This document shows positions 39,730 through 48,360 of a DNA stretch of 64,000 bases, piece by piece. The notes beneath the pieces are model-generated. The model had not been told where the DNA came from, did not search any database, and saw only the letters and a program-made list of their open reading frames with translations. Both the position numbers and the translations under genes were made by a program. Source of the DNA: Streptomyces sclerotialus (GTDB lineage: Bacteria; Actinomycetota; Actinomycetes; Streptomycetales; Streptomycetaceae); NCBI GenBank assembly GCA_000719105.1, contig JODX01000014.1:178259-242258 (forward strand), read 5' to 3'. The stretch's first letter is position 1, and each line of letters opens with the position of its first letter.

Positions 39730-41433
39730 ATGAGCACGGAGCCGAGCGGCCAGCCCGAGATCACCCCTCCGTCCGGCGCTCCCGGCACTCCCGAACCCGG
39801 CGCGCCCGACCGGGTCGTCGTCGGTGTCGGGATGGCCGCCGTCGCCGCCGTGGTCCTGTGGGCCTGGCTCGGGGACGAGTCCTTCGACAGTGTCTCCGCC
39901 ACGAGCCTGCAGTGGGTCCTCGACAACTTCGGCTGGCTGTTCGTCGTCGCCGCGGATGTGTTCCTGGTCCTGTGCCTGGTGATCGCGCTCGGCCGGTTCG
40001 GCCGGATCAGGCTGGGCGCGGACGACTCCGAGCCGGAGTTCGGCAACCTCGCCTGGATCGCCATGATGTTCAGCGCGGGCATGGGCATCGGCCTGATGTT
40101 CTACGGCGTCGGGGAGCCGCTCACGCACTATCTGACGCCGCCCCCGGCGAGCGGCGCCGCGGCCGGGACCGCCGCGGCGGCGCGTACGGCGATGGAGTAC
40201 TCGTTCTTCCACTGGACGCTCACCCCGTGGGCGATCTACGGGATCGCGGGGCTCGCCCTGGCGTACGCCGGCTTCCGCAAGGGCCGCAGCAACCGGCTCA
40301 GCGCCACGTTCGTGCCGCTCATCGGCGAGCGGCGGGCGGCGGGATGGCCGGGCAGAGTGATCGATCTGCTCGCCGTCTTCGCGACCGTCTTCGGCACGGC
40401 GACGAGCCTGGGCCTCGGCGCACTCCAGGTCGCCGAGGGGCTCGACCTCACGGCGGGGATCACCGCCTCGCGGACCACGCAACTCGTCGTCATCGCCGTC
40501 CTGTCGGCGGCGTTCGTCCTGTCCGCCTTCTCCGGTCTGCACCGGGGCGTCAAGTGGCTGTCGACGCTGAACATCGTGCTCGCGGCGGCCCTGATGGTGT
40601 TCGTCTTCCTGCTCGGCCCGACCGTCTACATCCTGGACACGATCCCGGCGTCGGTCGGCGGCTACTTGCAGGACCTGCTGCCGATGGCCACGCGGACCGG
40701 CGCCTTCACCGACCGGGACTGGCTGGGCGCCTGGACGATCTTCTACTGGGCCTGGTGGCTGTCGTGGGCGCCGTTCGTGGGGACGTTCATCGCCCGCATC
40801 TCGCACGGGCGCACCGTTCGCGAGTTCCTCTTCGGCGTCCTGCTCGTGCCGAGCGGCGCCACCGTGGTCTGGTTCTGCGTGCTGGGCGGTACGGCGCTCC
40901 GGCTGGAGTCGACCGGGGCGGCGGACCTCGCGGGCGCGATGCGGAAGGGCGCCGAGGCGTCGCTGTTCGCGATGCTGGACGCGCTGCCGGTCGGCACGGT
41001 CACCTCGTACCTCGCCATCGTCCTGGTGATGGCCTACTTCATCACGAGCGCCGACTCGGCGTCGCTGGTGATGGGCTCCCTGACCAGCCGCGGCGCGCTG
41101 GACCCGCCGTCCTGGCTCGTCGTCCTGTGGGGCGCGCTGATGGCGGCGGTCGCGGCGGTGCTGCTGGTGGTGGGCGGGCTGGACTCGCTGCAGACGGCGA
41201 CGATCCTGGTGGCGCTGCCGTTCGTGGTCGTCATGCTGCTGCTGTGCTGGTCGCTGCTGAAGGAGCTGCGGGCGGACCCGGGCGCGGGCCCCGCCCGGCA
41301 GCACGCGCTGCACAGGCTCCGGGACGTCGTACGGACGATGGTCGGCGACGCCGTCACGGAGCAGGGCCAGGCCCGCCACCACCGGCTGCGACGGGCGGCG
41401 AAGGCCCGCACGGACTCCGACGACGAGGCCTGA
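39730..41433 (+). CDS. BCCT-family transporter (betaine/carnitine/choline type)
   Basis: A 567-aa 12-helix transporter. The family signatures are MGIGLMFYGVGEPLTHYLTP in helix 3 and WTIFYWAWWLSWAPFVGTFI with ARISHGRTVREF in the helix 8 region, where the Trp cage binds trimethylammonium substrates. BCCT proteins import betaine or choline driven by Na+ or H+, usually for osmoprotection. The N-terminus is a ~30-residue Pro-rich tail and the C-terminus is basic. It starts at ATG 39730 without a strong ribosome-binding site. Confidence 0.92.
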   Translation: MSTEPSGQPEITPPSGAPGTPEPGAPDRVVVGVGMAAVAAVVLWAWLGDESFDSVSATSLQWVLDNFGWLFVVAADVFLVLCLVIALGRFGRIRLGADDSEPEFGNLAWIAMMFSAGMGIGLMFYGVGEPLTHYLTPPPASGAAAGTAAAARTAMEYSFFHWTLTPWAIYGIAGLALAYAGFRKGRSNRLSATFVPLIGERRAAGWPGRVIDLLAVFATVFGTATSLGLGALQVAEGLDLTAGITASRTTQLVVIAVLSAAFVLSAFSGLHRGVKWLSTLNIVLAAALMVFVFLLGPTVYILDTIPASVGGYLQDLLPMATRTGAFTDRDWLGAWTIFYWAWWLSWAPFVGTFIARISHGRTVREFLFGVLLVPSGATVVWFCVLGGTALRLESTGAADLAGAMRKGAEASLFAMLDALPVGTVTSYLAIVLVMAYFITSADSASLVMGSLTSRGALDPPSWLVVLWGALMAAVAAVLLVVGGLDSLQTATILVALPFVVVMLLLCWSLLKELRADPGAGPARQHALHRLRDVVRTMVGDAVTEQGQARHHRLRRAAKARTDSDDEA

Positions 41434-41507
41434 CACGCCCGCCCGCCGACGTGGCGACCGGGCCGTCGCCGTCCTGCTCCGCCGGGAGGAGCCACCCGCC
41501 CGCTCCG

Positions 41508-41753
41508 CTACTCGGTGCGCAGCGCCGTGGCCGTACGGATCCTGGCCGCCCAGCCGGCCGGGATCAGCGCGCCCAGCAACGCGAGCACGACGCCGCCCAG
41601 CCCCGGCGGGAGCAGCTGAACCGGCCCGAACACATCGAGGACCGACGACGGCATACCGGTGCCCACGGTGCGCCCCGTCACCGGCATGACGAGACGGTGC
41701 AGCAGGTACCCCGCCGGCACACCCGGCAGCCCGCCCACCACGCCGAGGTGCGG
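41508..41753 (-). pseudogene. 3' remnant of an FtsX/MacB-type ABC permease
   Basis: The minus frame gives HLGVVGGLPGVPAGYLLHRL, then TGMPSSVLDVFGPVQL and GALIPAGWAARIRTATALRT ending at the TAG of 41508. This is the last membrane part of a MacB-like permease. The remaining ~750 residues are missing; the frame runs into the response-regulator remnant on the other strand at about 41,745. Confidence 0.6.
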
Positions 41754-42062
41754 TCCGGCGACGCTCTCCTCGCGCCGGCGATCACCCGCCGGCTGATCGA
41801 GCGCTTCGCCCGGCACGGCGAACCGCAGACCGTCGCCCCGCACCGCGACCTGTCCGGCCTGACCCCGCGTGAACTCGAAGTGCTCCGCCTGCTCGCGACG
41901 GGCCTCAGCAACGCCGGACTCGCCTCCCGGCTCTTCCTGAGCCCGACTACGGTCAGGAGCCACGTCGGCCGCATCCTGTCGAAGCTGGACCTGCGCGACC
42001 GCGTCCGGGCCGTCGTCTTCGCCTACGAGACGGGTCTGATCGCCCCGGGCGGAGGCGCTTGA
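41745..42062 (+). pseudogene. 3' remnant of a NarL/LuxR-family response regulator
   Basis: The plus frame reads EVRSGDALLAPAITRRLIER, then LTPRELEVLRLLATGLSNAG and LFLSPTTVRSHVGRILSKLD: the linker and LuxR helix-turn-helix of a NarL-type regulator, without the receiver domain or a start with a ribosome-binding site. A helix-turn-helix-only protein cannot be excluded, but the abrupt fusion to a permease fragment indicates a deletion. Confidence 0.6.
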
Positions 42063-42070
42063 GCGCTCGT

Positions 42071-42104
42071 CGGTGCCGCCGGGATGTCACCCCCGGCGGC
42101 ACCG
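42071..42104. terminator. Bidirectional terminator hairpin
   Basis: Perfect 13-bp arms CGGTGCCGCCGGG and CCCGGCGGCACCG with an 8-nt loop, between the convergent response-regulator remnant and the lipase gene. Confidence 0.7.
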
Positions 42105-42131
42105 AGCAGTGATCGGTGGTGCAGGCGCAGG

Positions 42132-43490
42132 TCAGGGCTGGAGCGGCATGGTCCAGCAGTTCGACTTGGCGGGCTTGCCGGAGAGGCGGTCGGTCAGCCA
42201 GGAGACGGCGTCGCCCTGGTCGGTGAGGAGCGGCACGAGGTGGTTGGTGAGGATCTTGTCGCCGAGGTTCGGCAGTACGACGGCCTCGTAGGTGACGTTG
42301 CCGCCCTTGCCGCACCAGTCCACGGCCAGTTGCCGGGCCTGGGAGTGGGGCACGATGTCGTCCTGGGTCCCGGTGGCCACCCGTACAGGGCCGGTGGGCC
42401 TGAGCGTGCCGATGCGCTGCCTGTCCAGAGCGGCCTGTGCGCGGGGCTCGGCGGCGATGACGTCCGCGATGGACCTGCCGTTCCTGGTCCACTCGGTGCT
42501 CTTGGTGAAGCCGTAGCCGAAGAGCGCGTCGCCCACGCACATGGTCGACGCGTCCTTCAGCGCCTCCTTGCCGGCGTCGCCGATGTTCGCCTCGACGACC
42601 GCGCGCAGATCGGGGTCGGCCTGGGCGAAGCCGTTGATCGACCAGGCCAGGGCGCCGGCGAGGGCACTGCCGTCGATGCCCTTCATGGTGGAGGTGAGGT
42701 CGGCGGGCGGTGCGCCGGAGTAGGTGCCGACGAGCGGGACGTCGGGGGCGTAGGAGGACTGGAGTTCGGCGGCCGCCGCGCTGGCGCCGCCGCCCTGGCT
42801 GTAGCCGTACAGGCCGGTGGGAGAGGCAGCGGTGACGGAGGCGCCGGGCACGCTGCGGGCGGCGCGGGCCGCGTCCAGCAGGGCGTGCCCCTGGTCGAGG
42901 CGGTTGACGTAGGTGTGCAGGCGGTCGGTGGCACCGAGACCGACGTAGTCGGTGACGACGACCGCCGCCCCGGTGGCCAGGATCCGGTAGACGGCGAGGG
43001 CCTCGTAGCCCACGGACATGGTGTCGCCGGTGAGGGTCAGCGGGTGTTCCAGGGCGAACGAGGGCGCACACTGGTCGCCCTGGCCCATGGTCCCCGACGC
43101 CACGGCCACCAGCGGGCGCGGCGCGGACTTCTTCCACGCGGCCGACGGCTCGATGTAGGTGCCGGTCACGGCGACGGGCTGCCCGGAGGAGTCGGTGGAC
43201 CTGTACATCAGGCGGGTCGCGGTGCCCGGCACCGGGCGGCCGTCGAGGCCCGGGATGCTCAGCCCGAGGGACATCGGTTCGGTCCGGATCAACGCGCCGT
43301 TCGTGGCGGGCAGTTCGGCCGGCGGGTTGTAGAACGCGGGGATGGTGACCCCGCGGGAGACGACCGGTTCGGTGTCGGCCGCGGCGGCCGGAACCGTGGC
43401 CAGGCACAGGCAGACGGTGCTCGCGACGGCGCCGGCGAACAGTCGGGCTCCGGCGCGGGTGGTACGGGAACGGGATCTCTTGCGGCTCAA
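42132..43490 (-). CDS. Secreted LIP-type lipase / alpha-beta hydrolase
   Basis: A 452-aa exported lipase. The signal peptide runs to ATVPAAAADT, after a basic start (SRKRSRSRTTRAGARLF). The mature part has VVVTDYVGLGATDRLHTY and the nucleophile elbow GLYGYSQGGGASAAA (GYSQGG Ser), then the acid region GTQDDIVPHSQ and a late His in LTNHLVPL. This matches the secretory lipase (LIP) family, which hydrolyses acylglycerols or similar esters. The TTG at 43490 is chosen because AGGAG lies 6 nt upstream. Its leader DNA contains a 7-bp tandem repeat. Confidence 0.9.
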   Translation of the reverse strand: MSRKRSRSRTTRAGARLFAGAVASTVCLCLATVPAAAADTEPVVSRGVTIPAFYNPPAELPATNGALIRTEPMSLGLSIPGLDGRPVPGTATRLMYRSTDSSGQPVAVTGTYIEPSAAWKKSAPRPLVAVASGTMGQGDQCAPSFALEHPLTLTGDTMSVGYEALAVYRILATGAAVVVTDYVGLGATDRLHTYVNRLDQGHALLDAARAARSVPGASVTAASPTGLYGYSQGGGASAAAAELQSSYAPDVPLVGTYSGAPPADLTSTMKGIDGSALAGALAWSINGFAQADPDLRAVVEANIGDAGKEALKDASTMCVGDALFGYGFTKSTEWTRNGRSIADVIAAEPRAQAALDRQRIGTLRPTGPVRVATGTQDDIVPHSQARQLAVDWCGKGGNVTYEAVVLPNLGDKILTNHLVPLLTDQGDAVSWLTDRLSGKPAKSNCWTMPLQP

Positions 43491-43987
43491 GGTGTGCTCC
43501 TCGTTCGTCGTGGGTCGGTCGGCGGTCGGCGGTCGGCGGTCGGCGGTCGTCGTGGGTCGGTCGGCGGTCGGCGGTCGGCGGTGGGGGGCCGGACGGCCGT
43601 GTCGACGTCCTGCGCGCGGTGATGGCGTCCATCGCGCACGTCCGGCCACCGCGGCGAGGGTCATCGAGGGGGCGGTGTGGGGCGCCGTCGATCGATGTCC
43701 GAGTGCTGGGTCCGGGCGAGTCAGGTCCTGACGGCGCGAGCACCTAATGGCGTGGCGTGAGCATGTCAAGAAAGGGGCGGGGGGGTGTGGTTACTCGCCA
43801 GTCACCTACCGCAGAGTAAGGTCGGGTTTCGCCCAGTGACAAGGTGTGTGCACGTGTAAGTCGAGGGCTCCGGGGGCTTCGGGCACGCGCTGAGCCGACG
43901 AGGGGACGGTGGCGCCTCTCACCGAGGTACGGCGTGGAAGTGCGTAGTGGTGGGCCGGAAAGGGCCGCTACCGTCCGCGGAGAGGCC
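43491..43987. other. Intergenic region between lipase and blaI
   Basis: About 500 bp with no gene seen. It contains the repeat at 43507-43590 and, at 43805-43823, an imperfect dyad ACCTACCGCAGAGTAAGGT; TTACTC (43791) and GAGTAA (43814) also form an inverted pair with 17 nt between. These are candidates for divergent control, not proven. Confidence 0.4.
43507..43590. repeat. Short tandem repeat (GGTCGGC units) upstream of the lipase
   Basis: Two near-identical blocks, each opening CGTCGTGGGTCGGTCGGCG and continuing with several copies of the 7-mer GGTCGGC, in the non-coding leader of the lipase gene. Confidence 0.75.
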
Positions 43988-44407
43988 ATGCGGGGCGTGG
44001 GGCGCACAGACGGGTCGAGGGCGATGAGACCGTTCGGGGAACTGGAAGCCGAGGTCATGCGGGTGGTGTGGGCGAGCCCGGAGCCGGTCGGTATCCAGCG
44101 GATCACCGATACCCTCAACGAGAGCCGCCCGCTGGCCTATACGACCGTGATGACCGTCACCGAGCGCCTGCGGTCGAAGAGATGGCTGGTGCGGGTCAAG
44201 CAGGGTCGGTCCTACCGTTACAGCGCCCTGCGCTCGGCGGACGACTACACGGCCGAGCTGATGGAGCAGGCCCTGCAGTCCTCGTCCGACCGGGCCACCG
44301 CGTTGCTGCATTTCGCCGGCCGTCTCGAGGCCGCGGAGGCGGCGGCCCTGCGCAAGGCCCTGGACGCTCTGTCCGCTGATCCGGACGATCCGGATGTCGA
44401 ACTTTGA
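43988..44407 (+). CDS. blaI: BlaI/MecI/CopY-family repressor
   Basis: A 139-aa winged-helix protein. FGELEAEVMRVVWASPEPVG opens the DNA-binding domain, followed by YTTVMTVTERLRSKRWLVRV (recognition helix and wing) and a C-terminal dimerisation helix. BlaI repressors are inactivated when a partner M56 metalloprotease cleaves them. GGAG lies 5 nt before ATG 43988; the family core starts at ATG 44024. The following M56 gene overlaps it by 14 nt. Confidence 0.88.
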   Translation: MRGVGRTDGSRAMRPFGELEAEVMRVVWASPEPVGIQRITDTLNESRPLAYTTVMTVTERLRSKRWLVRVKQGRSYRYSALRSADDYTAELMEQALQSSSDRATALLHFAGRLEAAEAAALRKALDALSADPDDPDVEL

Positions 44408-45380
44408 GGCTGCTGCTTTGTTCATCATCGTTGGCTTACTCGTCTATGTGCTGCTTCTCGGCGGGCCGGTGGCCCGCCTGCTGGACCGGGCGCATTGGGC
44501 CAGCCGCTTCCCACAGGCTGCCCTGCGGTGCTGGCAGGCCTTCGCCGTGAGCCTGCTCGCCGCAGTGGCGAGCCTTCTGCTGCTGCTCGGCCATGACACG
44601 TGGGAGAACGGCGTGGCGTGGCTCTTCGACGCCGACATGTGGAAGGTCCATGCCGCGTACGGCGGCCACTGGCTGGTCGAGGGGATCAACCGGACGGCGC
44701 CCTGGGTGCTGTCCCTGGGCGTGCTGGCCCTGGTCGTGCCCACGCTGTGGAAACTGGTGCGGCTGCGGCGCGAGCGCAGGCGGCACCGTCTGACCGCGGA
44801 CGCCGTGAGTACGCCCGGCCGGTTCGGTGAGGGGGACGTCCGGGTGCTGCCGCACACGGCGCCGGCGGTCTTCTGCGTGCCTGGAGGGCGGAACCGCTCG
44901 CGCATCGTCGTGACCACGGCCGCGGTGGAGATGCTGTCCGAACGTGAGCTCGCCGCGGCTCTGGAACACGAGCGGGCGCATCTCAAGTACCGTCATCACC
45001 GCGCTTTCCTGACCGCGGACGTTCTGCTGTGGGCCTTTCGGTGGAGCCGGTTCTTCCGCATGTACGCCCGGCAGGTGCGCCGACTGGCGGAGATGGCCGC
45101 CGATGACGAGGCGGCGCGCAAACACGGGCGGCGGCATGTGGCCTCGGCGCTGCTGGAGATGTGCCGGGTGGGGCCGACGGTCCTGGAGCCGGGGCTGCCG
45201 GCACTGACCGGGACCGATCCGGCCGAGCGCGTGCGCCGGCTGATCAAGGCCGCGCCGTCCCGGGCGAAGGCGTGGGGCTCCGCGCTGGGGGTGGCGGTGT
45301 CGGCCGTGGTGCCGGTGCTGCCGTTGCTGCTGGCCCTGATTCCGGGGATCCTTCTCGCCGGTACGGCCCACGGGTGCTGA
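44394..45380 (+). CDS. M56-family (BlaR1/MecR1-like) membrane metallopeptidase
   Basis: A 328-aa membrane protein with about three N-terminal helices (FIIVGLLVYVLLLGG and others), the zinc motif ALEHERAHLKYRHH (HExxH) and EMAADDEAARKHGRRH as the downstream ligand helix, then a C-terminal helix (LPLLLALIPGILLAG). There is no penicillin-binding sensor domain. It probably cleaves the BlaI repressor encoded just upstream. Codon 15 (44436-44438) is TTA, decoded only by the late-expressed bldA tRNA in Streptomyces, so translation may be developmentally delayed. Confidence 0.88.
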   Translation: MSNFEAAALFIIVGLLVYVLLLGGPVARLLDRAHWASRFPQAALRCWQAFAVSLLAAVASLLLLLGHDTWENGVAWLFDADMWKVHAAYGGHWLVEGINRTAPWVLSLGVLALVVPTLWKLVRLRRERRRHRLTADAVSTPGRFGEGDVRVLPHTAPAVFCVPGGRNRSRIVVTTAAVEMLSERELAAALEHERAHLKYRHHRAFLTADVLLWAFRWSRFFRMYARQVRRLAEMAADDEAARKHGRRHVASALLEMCRVGPTVLEPGLPALTGTDPAERVRRLIKAAPSRAKAWGSALGVAVSAVVPVLPLLLALIPGILLAGTAHGC

Positions 45381-45457
45381 CCCCCCGGTCCGCACCCGTC
45401 ATCGGCACGGCCGCCGCCCGGCGGGCACAGCCCGGCGGGTCCCCGCCGGTCGGGGAG

Positions 45458-45485
45458 AGAAGTCCAGCCGATCGGCTGGACTTCT
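45458..45485. terminator. 28-bp perfect palindrome, probable terminator
   Basis: AGAAGTCCAGCCGA followed immediately by its exact reverse complement, no mismatches. It lies 78 bp after the M56 stop and 52 bp before the next start. A hairpin of about 12 bp could end transcription; a dimeric protein site is also possible. Confidence 0.6.
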
Positions 45486-45521
45486 ACTGCCGGTTGCCGG
45501 GTGGGATGCGGCAACGAGCTA

Positions 45522-45534
45522 CTACACGCTGTAG
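45522..45534. promoter_or_regulatory. Operator-like dyad next to the acyltransferase start
   Basis: CTACA-CGC-TGTAG, a perfect 5-bp dyad with TACA/TGTA arms like those of BlaI-family operators, ending 3 nt before the ATG at 45538. BlaI control of this gene is an inference from the neighbouring blaI. Confidence 0.4.
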
Positions 45535-45537
45535 GAC

Positions 45538-46788
45538 ATGCCATCGAAAGTACGAACAATCACGCCCGCAGCGTCTGCCATCACCGTCGGCGACTCCCCG
45601 GACGCTTCCCCGACGTCGGCGACGGGACGGCTCCTCGGCATCGACCTGGCCCGCGGACTGGCGGTCCTGGGCATGTACACCGCCCACTTCGGGCCGGACC
45701 CGGCAACGGTCGGCGGCCCGCTGGGCTTCTTACTGGAGCTGGCCCGCGGACGCTCCTCCGCGCTCTTCGCCCTGCTCGCCGGCTTCACGCTCGTCATCAT
45801 CACCGGCCGGCCGCACCCGCGGACCGGGCGCGCCGGACGGCAGGCGATGGGCCGCGTCGTCATCCGCTCGATCATCCTGATCGTTCTGGGCTTCGCCCTG
45901 ACCGCGCTGGGCACGGACGTCGATGTGATCCTCGCCTTCTACGGGCTGATCTTCCTCGCGGTTCTTCCGCTGTACCGGCTGCGGGCCAGGACGCTCGCGG
46001 TGATCGCCGTCGTGAGCGCGCTGGTCATGCCCCAAGTGCTGTACGTCATCCGGCAATGGATCGACGGAGGGGGCTGGTCGGACGCCGTCATCGCAGCGGA
46101 CCCGCTGGCCAGGATCAGCGGCACCGACGGGCTCGTCGAGCTGCTCTTCACCGGTGAGTACCCGGTACTCACCTGGATGTCCTTCATGATCGCGGGTATG
46201 GCGGTGGCCCGGCTCGACCTCACTTGCAGCCGGACACGACTCCGCCTGGCCGTCGCCGGCGGCACGCTGGCCGTCCTCGGCTATGGCGGTTCCTGGCTGG
46301 CCCTGCACCTCGCTCCGCACGCGCTGACCACCGTCTCCGCCGCCACGGACGGTGGCTCCGCCTCCTCCGCCTGGTGGTCCGACACCGTCGGCTTCCTCGA
46401 GGACGGCATCCCGGCTGCCTGGCTGCTGGTGGGTGCCCCGCACAGCCAGACGACCTTCTCCGTCCTCGGCAACACCGGCGTCGCGCTCGTCGTCGTGGCC
46501 GGCTGCCTCGCCGCCGTTCCCCGGCTGCCGCGACTGACGCGTCTGATGGCTCCTGTCTCGGCGGTCGGTGTGGTCGCCTTGACCGCCTACGTCGCACACA
46601 TCCTGCTCATTCGGGCGATCGGCGTGGAAGAGGAGACGGGCCCGGCCCTGTTCGGCCTGGCTGCCTTCAGCGCGGCGACCATGCTGCTGGCGACCCTCTG
46701 CGTCCGGCGGTTCCGCCGTGGACCCTTGGAGTACCTCCTGTACGCCGCTACGCGACCCGCACGGCACATCAAGGGAGGGCGGCCATGA
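45538..46788 (+). CDS. DUF418/HGSNAT-like membrane acyltransferase
   Basis: A 416-aa multi-pass protein. RLLGIDLARGLAVLGMYTAH is the start typical of heparan-alpha-glucosaminide N-acetyltransferase-like and DUF418 proteins, which move acyl groups across the membrane or modify cell-wall sugars. About ten helices follow, with TWMSFMIAGMAVARLDL and a C-terminal GVVALTAYVAHILLIRAIGV. Codon 65 (45730-45732) is TTA. It is on the same strand as blaI-M56 but separated by a palindrome. The acceptor is unknown. Confidence 0.85.
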   Translation: MPSKVRTITPAASAITVGDSPDASPTSATGRLLGIDLARGLAVLGMYTAHFGPDPATVGGPLGFLLELARGRSSALFALLAGFTLVIITGRPHPRTGRAGRQAMGRVVIRSIILIVLGFALTALGTDVDVILAFYGLIFLAVLPLYRLRARTLAVIAVVSALVMPQVLYVIRQWIDGGGWSDAVIAADPLARISGTDGLVELLFTGEYPVLTWMSFMIAGMAVARLDLTCSRTRLRLAVAGGTLAVLGYGGSWLALHLAPHALTTVSAATDGGSASSAWWSDTVGFLEDGIPAAWLLVGAPHSQTTFSVLGNTGVALVVVAGCLAAVPRLPRLTRLMAPVSAVGVVALTAYVAHILLIRAIGVEEETGPALFGLAAFSAATMLLATLCVRRFRRGPLEYLLYAATRPARHIKGGRP

Positions 46789-46883
46789 ACCTCACTCCCA
46801 GGCGCCTTCTGCAGGGCGCACCCCGGGCCGGCACTCCGCCACGGGCGTCACGGCTCCGGAACGAAGGCAGGCTCGGCACCTGA
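46785..46883 (+). CDS. Possible 32-aa ORF coupled to the acyltransferase
   Basis: ATG 46785 overlaps the previous TGA (ATGA) and encodes MNLTPRRLLQGAPRAGTPPR and 12 more residues. The overlap suggests a once-coupled gene now cut short. No family resemblance; it could be a chance frame. Confidence 0.25.
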   Translation: MNLTPRRLLQGAPRAGTPPRASRLRNEGRLGT

Positions 46884-47283
46884 CGCGGCAACGCACTCGC
46901 GCACCGAGCGGTCGAACTGCTTGATCGCCGTCACCAAGACATCCCGAGTGACGACAGAGGTCCAAAAGTCCGGCGTCAGGATCGAGCCGGCCCGCCAGCC
47001 GTCATGGGAGTGCACGATACGGGATCCGGCAGTCCGAACTCACGGCAGACGAATCGCACCGCCCGGCCTCCATAGGTTCTGAGGCCCTCGACACGTCCAG
47101 GCCACCCGGATGCGGTGAATCCTGGCAAGCCACGCCAGGTGCCCCAGCCGGTACCGATCACCGGGACACCCCTCGGCCTCGCTGCGGCCGGGATCGGTGC
47201 AGGCATGGATGCGGGACAGCCAGGGCGTCTCGGCCGCGCACCTCGAAGGGCGCCTGACGGGTGACATTCCTGGTAAGGAGACG
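46884..47283. other. Probably decayed region with a broken minus-strand frame
   Basis: The minus-strand frame 47267-46848 reads protein-like text (VHSHDGWRAGSILTPDFWTS, then AIKQFDRSVRECVAASGAEP) but is interrupted by a TGA at 47040-47042 and matches nothing I recognise. No other supportable gene. Confidence 0.3.
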
Positions 47284-47574
47284 TCAGTTCGCCGTCAGGA
47301 ACGCAAGCCGCGGATCGGTGAGGTTCGGAGCGATCTCGATGATCTCGGCCGAGACGACCTCATGGGCGACGAACGGATCCGCCGCAACACGCTGGCGCAG
47401 GTCGTCCAGGGTCGTGCCATGGGCCAGCACGGCACCGCCCTGGCCAGGCTGAATGCCTCCGACCAGCAGGAAGACTCCGTCACTCACGCCCTGCCGGATC
47501 CACTCCTGATGGCCCGCCATGTGTTCTTCTGCCTGGCTCTTGTTGTCCGCAGAGCGGAGCAGGACGACAAACAC
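47284..47574 (-). CDS. YciI-family protein
   Basis: A 96-aa YciI-like ferredoxin-fold protein: MFVVLLRSADNKSQAEEHMA, GHQEWIRQGVSDGVFLLVGG and VAADPFVAHEVVSAEIIEIA, with the conserved His/Asp positions of the family. YciI proteins are small enzymes or signalling proteins of uncertain chemistry. It lies just downstream of a TetR remnant on the same strand, probably its former regulator. Confidence 0.85.
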   Translation of the reverse strand: MFVVLLRSADNKSQAEEHMAGHQEWIRQGVSDGVFLLVGGIQPGQGGAVLAHGTTLDDLRQRVAADPFVAHEVVSAEIIEIAPNLTDPRLAFLTAN

Positions 47575-47627
47575 TGCATCTCCTTCGTTCGCTGGTGGCG
47601 TGGTCGGTCGGCTCGGTGACGGGAGCG

Positions 47628-47885
47628 CTATGACGCGTGACCCGAGAGGCGCTCGTCGAGCCAGTCATGGAGGCGATCGACCTCCCGCTGCACGAACTCG
47701 CCGTCGTGGAAGGCGTTGGACAAGGTGGCAATGCCCTGGCTGAAGGCCAGGACGTACATCGCGAGATCGTCGGCTTCGACCGTGAACCCGAGTGCCTCGA
47801 ACTGTTTCCGAAGCCACGTCCGGAACAGCTCGAGGACGGCGACAGCCTGCGAGCGCGCGGGGTGATCGCCTGCGGTTCACCGTCC
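47628..47885 (-). pseudogene. 3' remnant of a TetR-family regulator
   Basis: The minus frame gives RSQAVAVLELFRTWLRKQFE, then DDLAMYVLAFSQGIATLSNA and EVDRLHDWLDERLSGHAS to a TAG at 47628. This is a TetR C-terminal ligand domain. A stop codon nine codons upstream and absence of a helix-turn-helix show the 5' half is lost. Confidence 0.55.
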
Positions 47886-48202
47886 GGCCGTCCGCCCGTG
47901 CCTGCTGCCGCTGACGACGGCACTGTCCACCGGGTGAACGGGGCCGGGCCCGGTTGCCGCAGGGAGGCGACGATCGATTCCGTCCCGGCGTGCCGACGGC
48001 TGCCACCGCTTCGGCTACGCGTCGCTGCCGTGGCCTTCCGGAGAAACACCGCCCGGCCTCCGCACGCCGCGGCCCGGCTGCAGTTTCTGCGAGAACCGCC
48101 ACGGCGCCGGTGCTGAACCGGCGGCGCCACCCGCCCGTTGTCCGGCTGTGTGACCGACGGGCCGCCGGACAAGCCGGCCCGAACCGAGCGAGAGGCACAC
48201 CG
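47886..48202. other. Region without a recognisable gene
   Basis: About 317 bp between remnants. No frame with a ribosome-binding site or family resemblance. Confidence 0.35.
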
Positions 48203-48275
48203 ATGACCACTGTCTTCGCCCATGGCGTACCCGGGACGGGCCGGGTCCGGGACGCCGTACGCGAGCGTGGTGGAT
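48203..48275 (+). pseudogene. 5' fragment of an alpha/beta hydrolase gene (tentative)
   Basis: The frame from ATG 48203 starts MTTVFAHGVPGTGRVRDAVR, like the HGxP oxyanion segment at the N-terminus of alpha/beta hydrolases, and then becomes unrelated Cys/Arg-rich text. The rest of such a gene is missing. Confidence 0.3.
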
Positions 48276-48360
48276 GCTCCGGGACCCGCGCGGCGCCGCG
48301 CTGCTGCGCCGGTTCCGGGCGGAGCACCGGCACTGAGCGGGCGCCGTCCCCTTCCACCCG

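Noticed and set aside
43491..43600. CRISPR array suggested by tandem repeats
   Set aside because: Units are 7 bp, contiguous and without spacers, so this is a simple tandem repeat.
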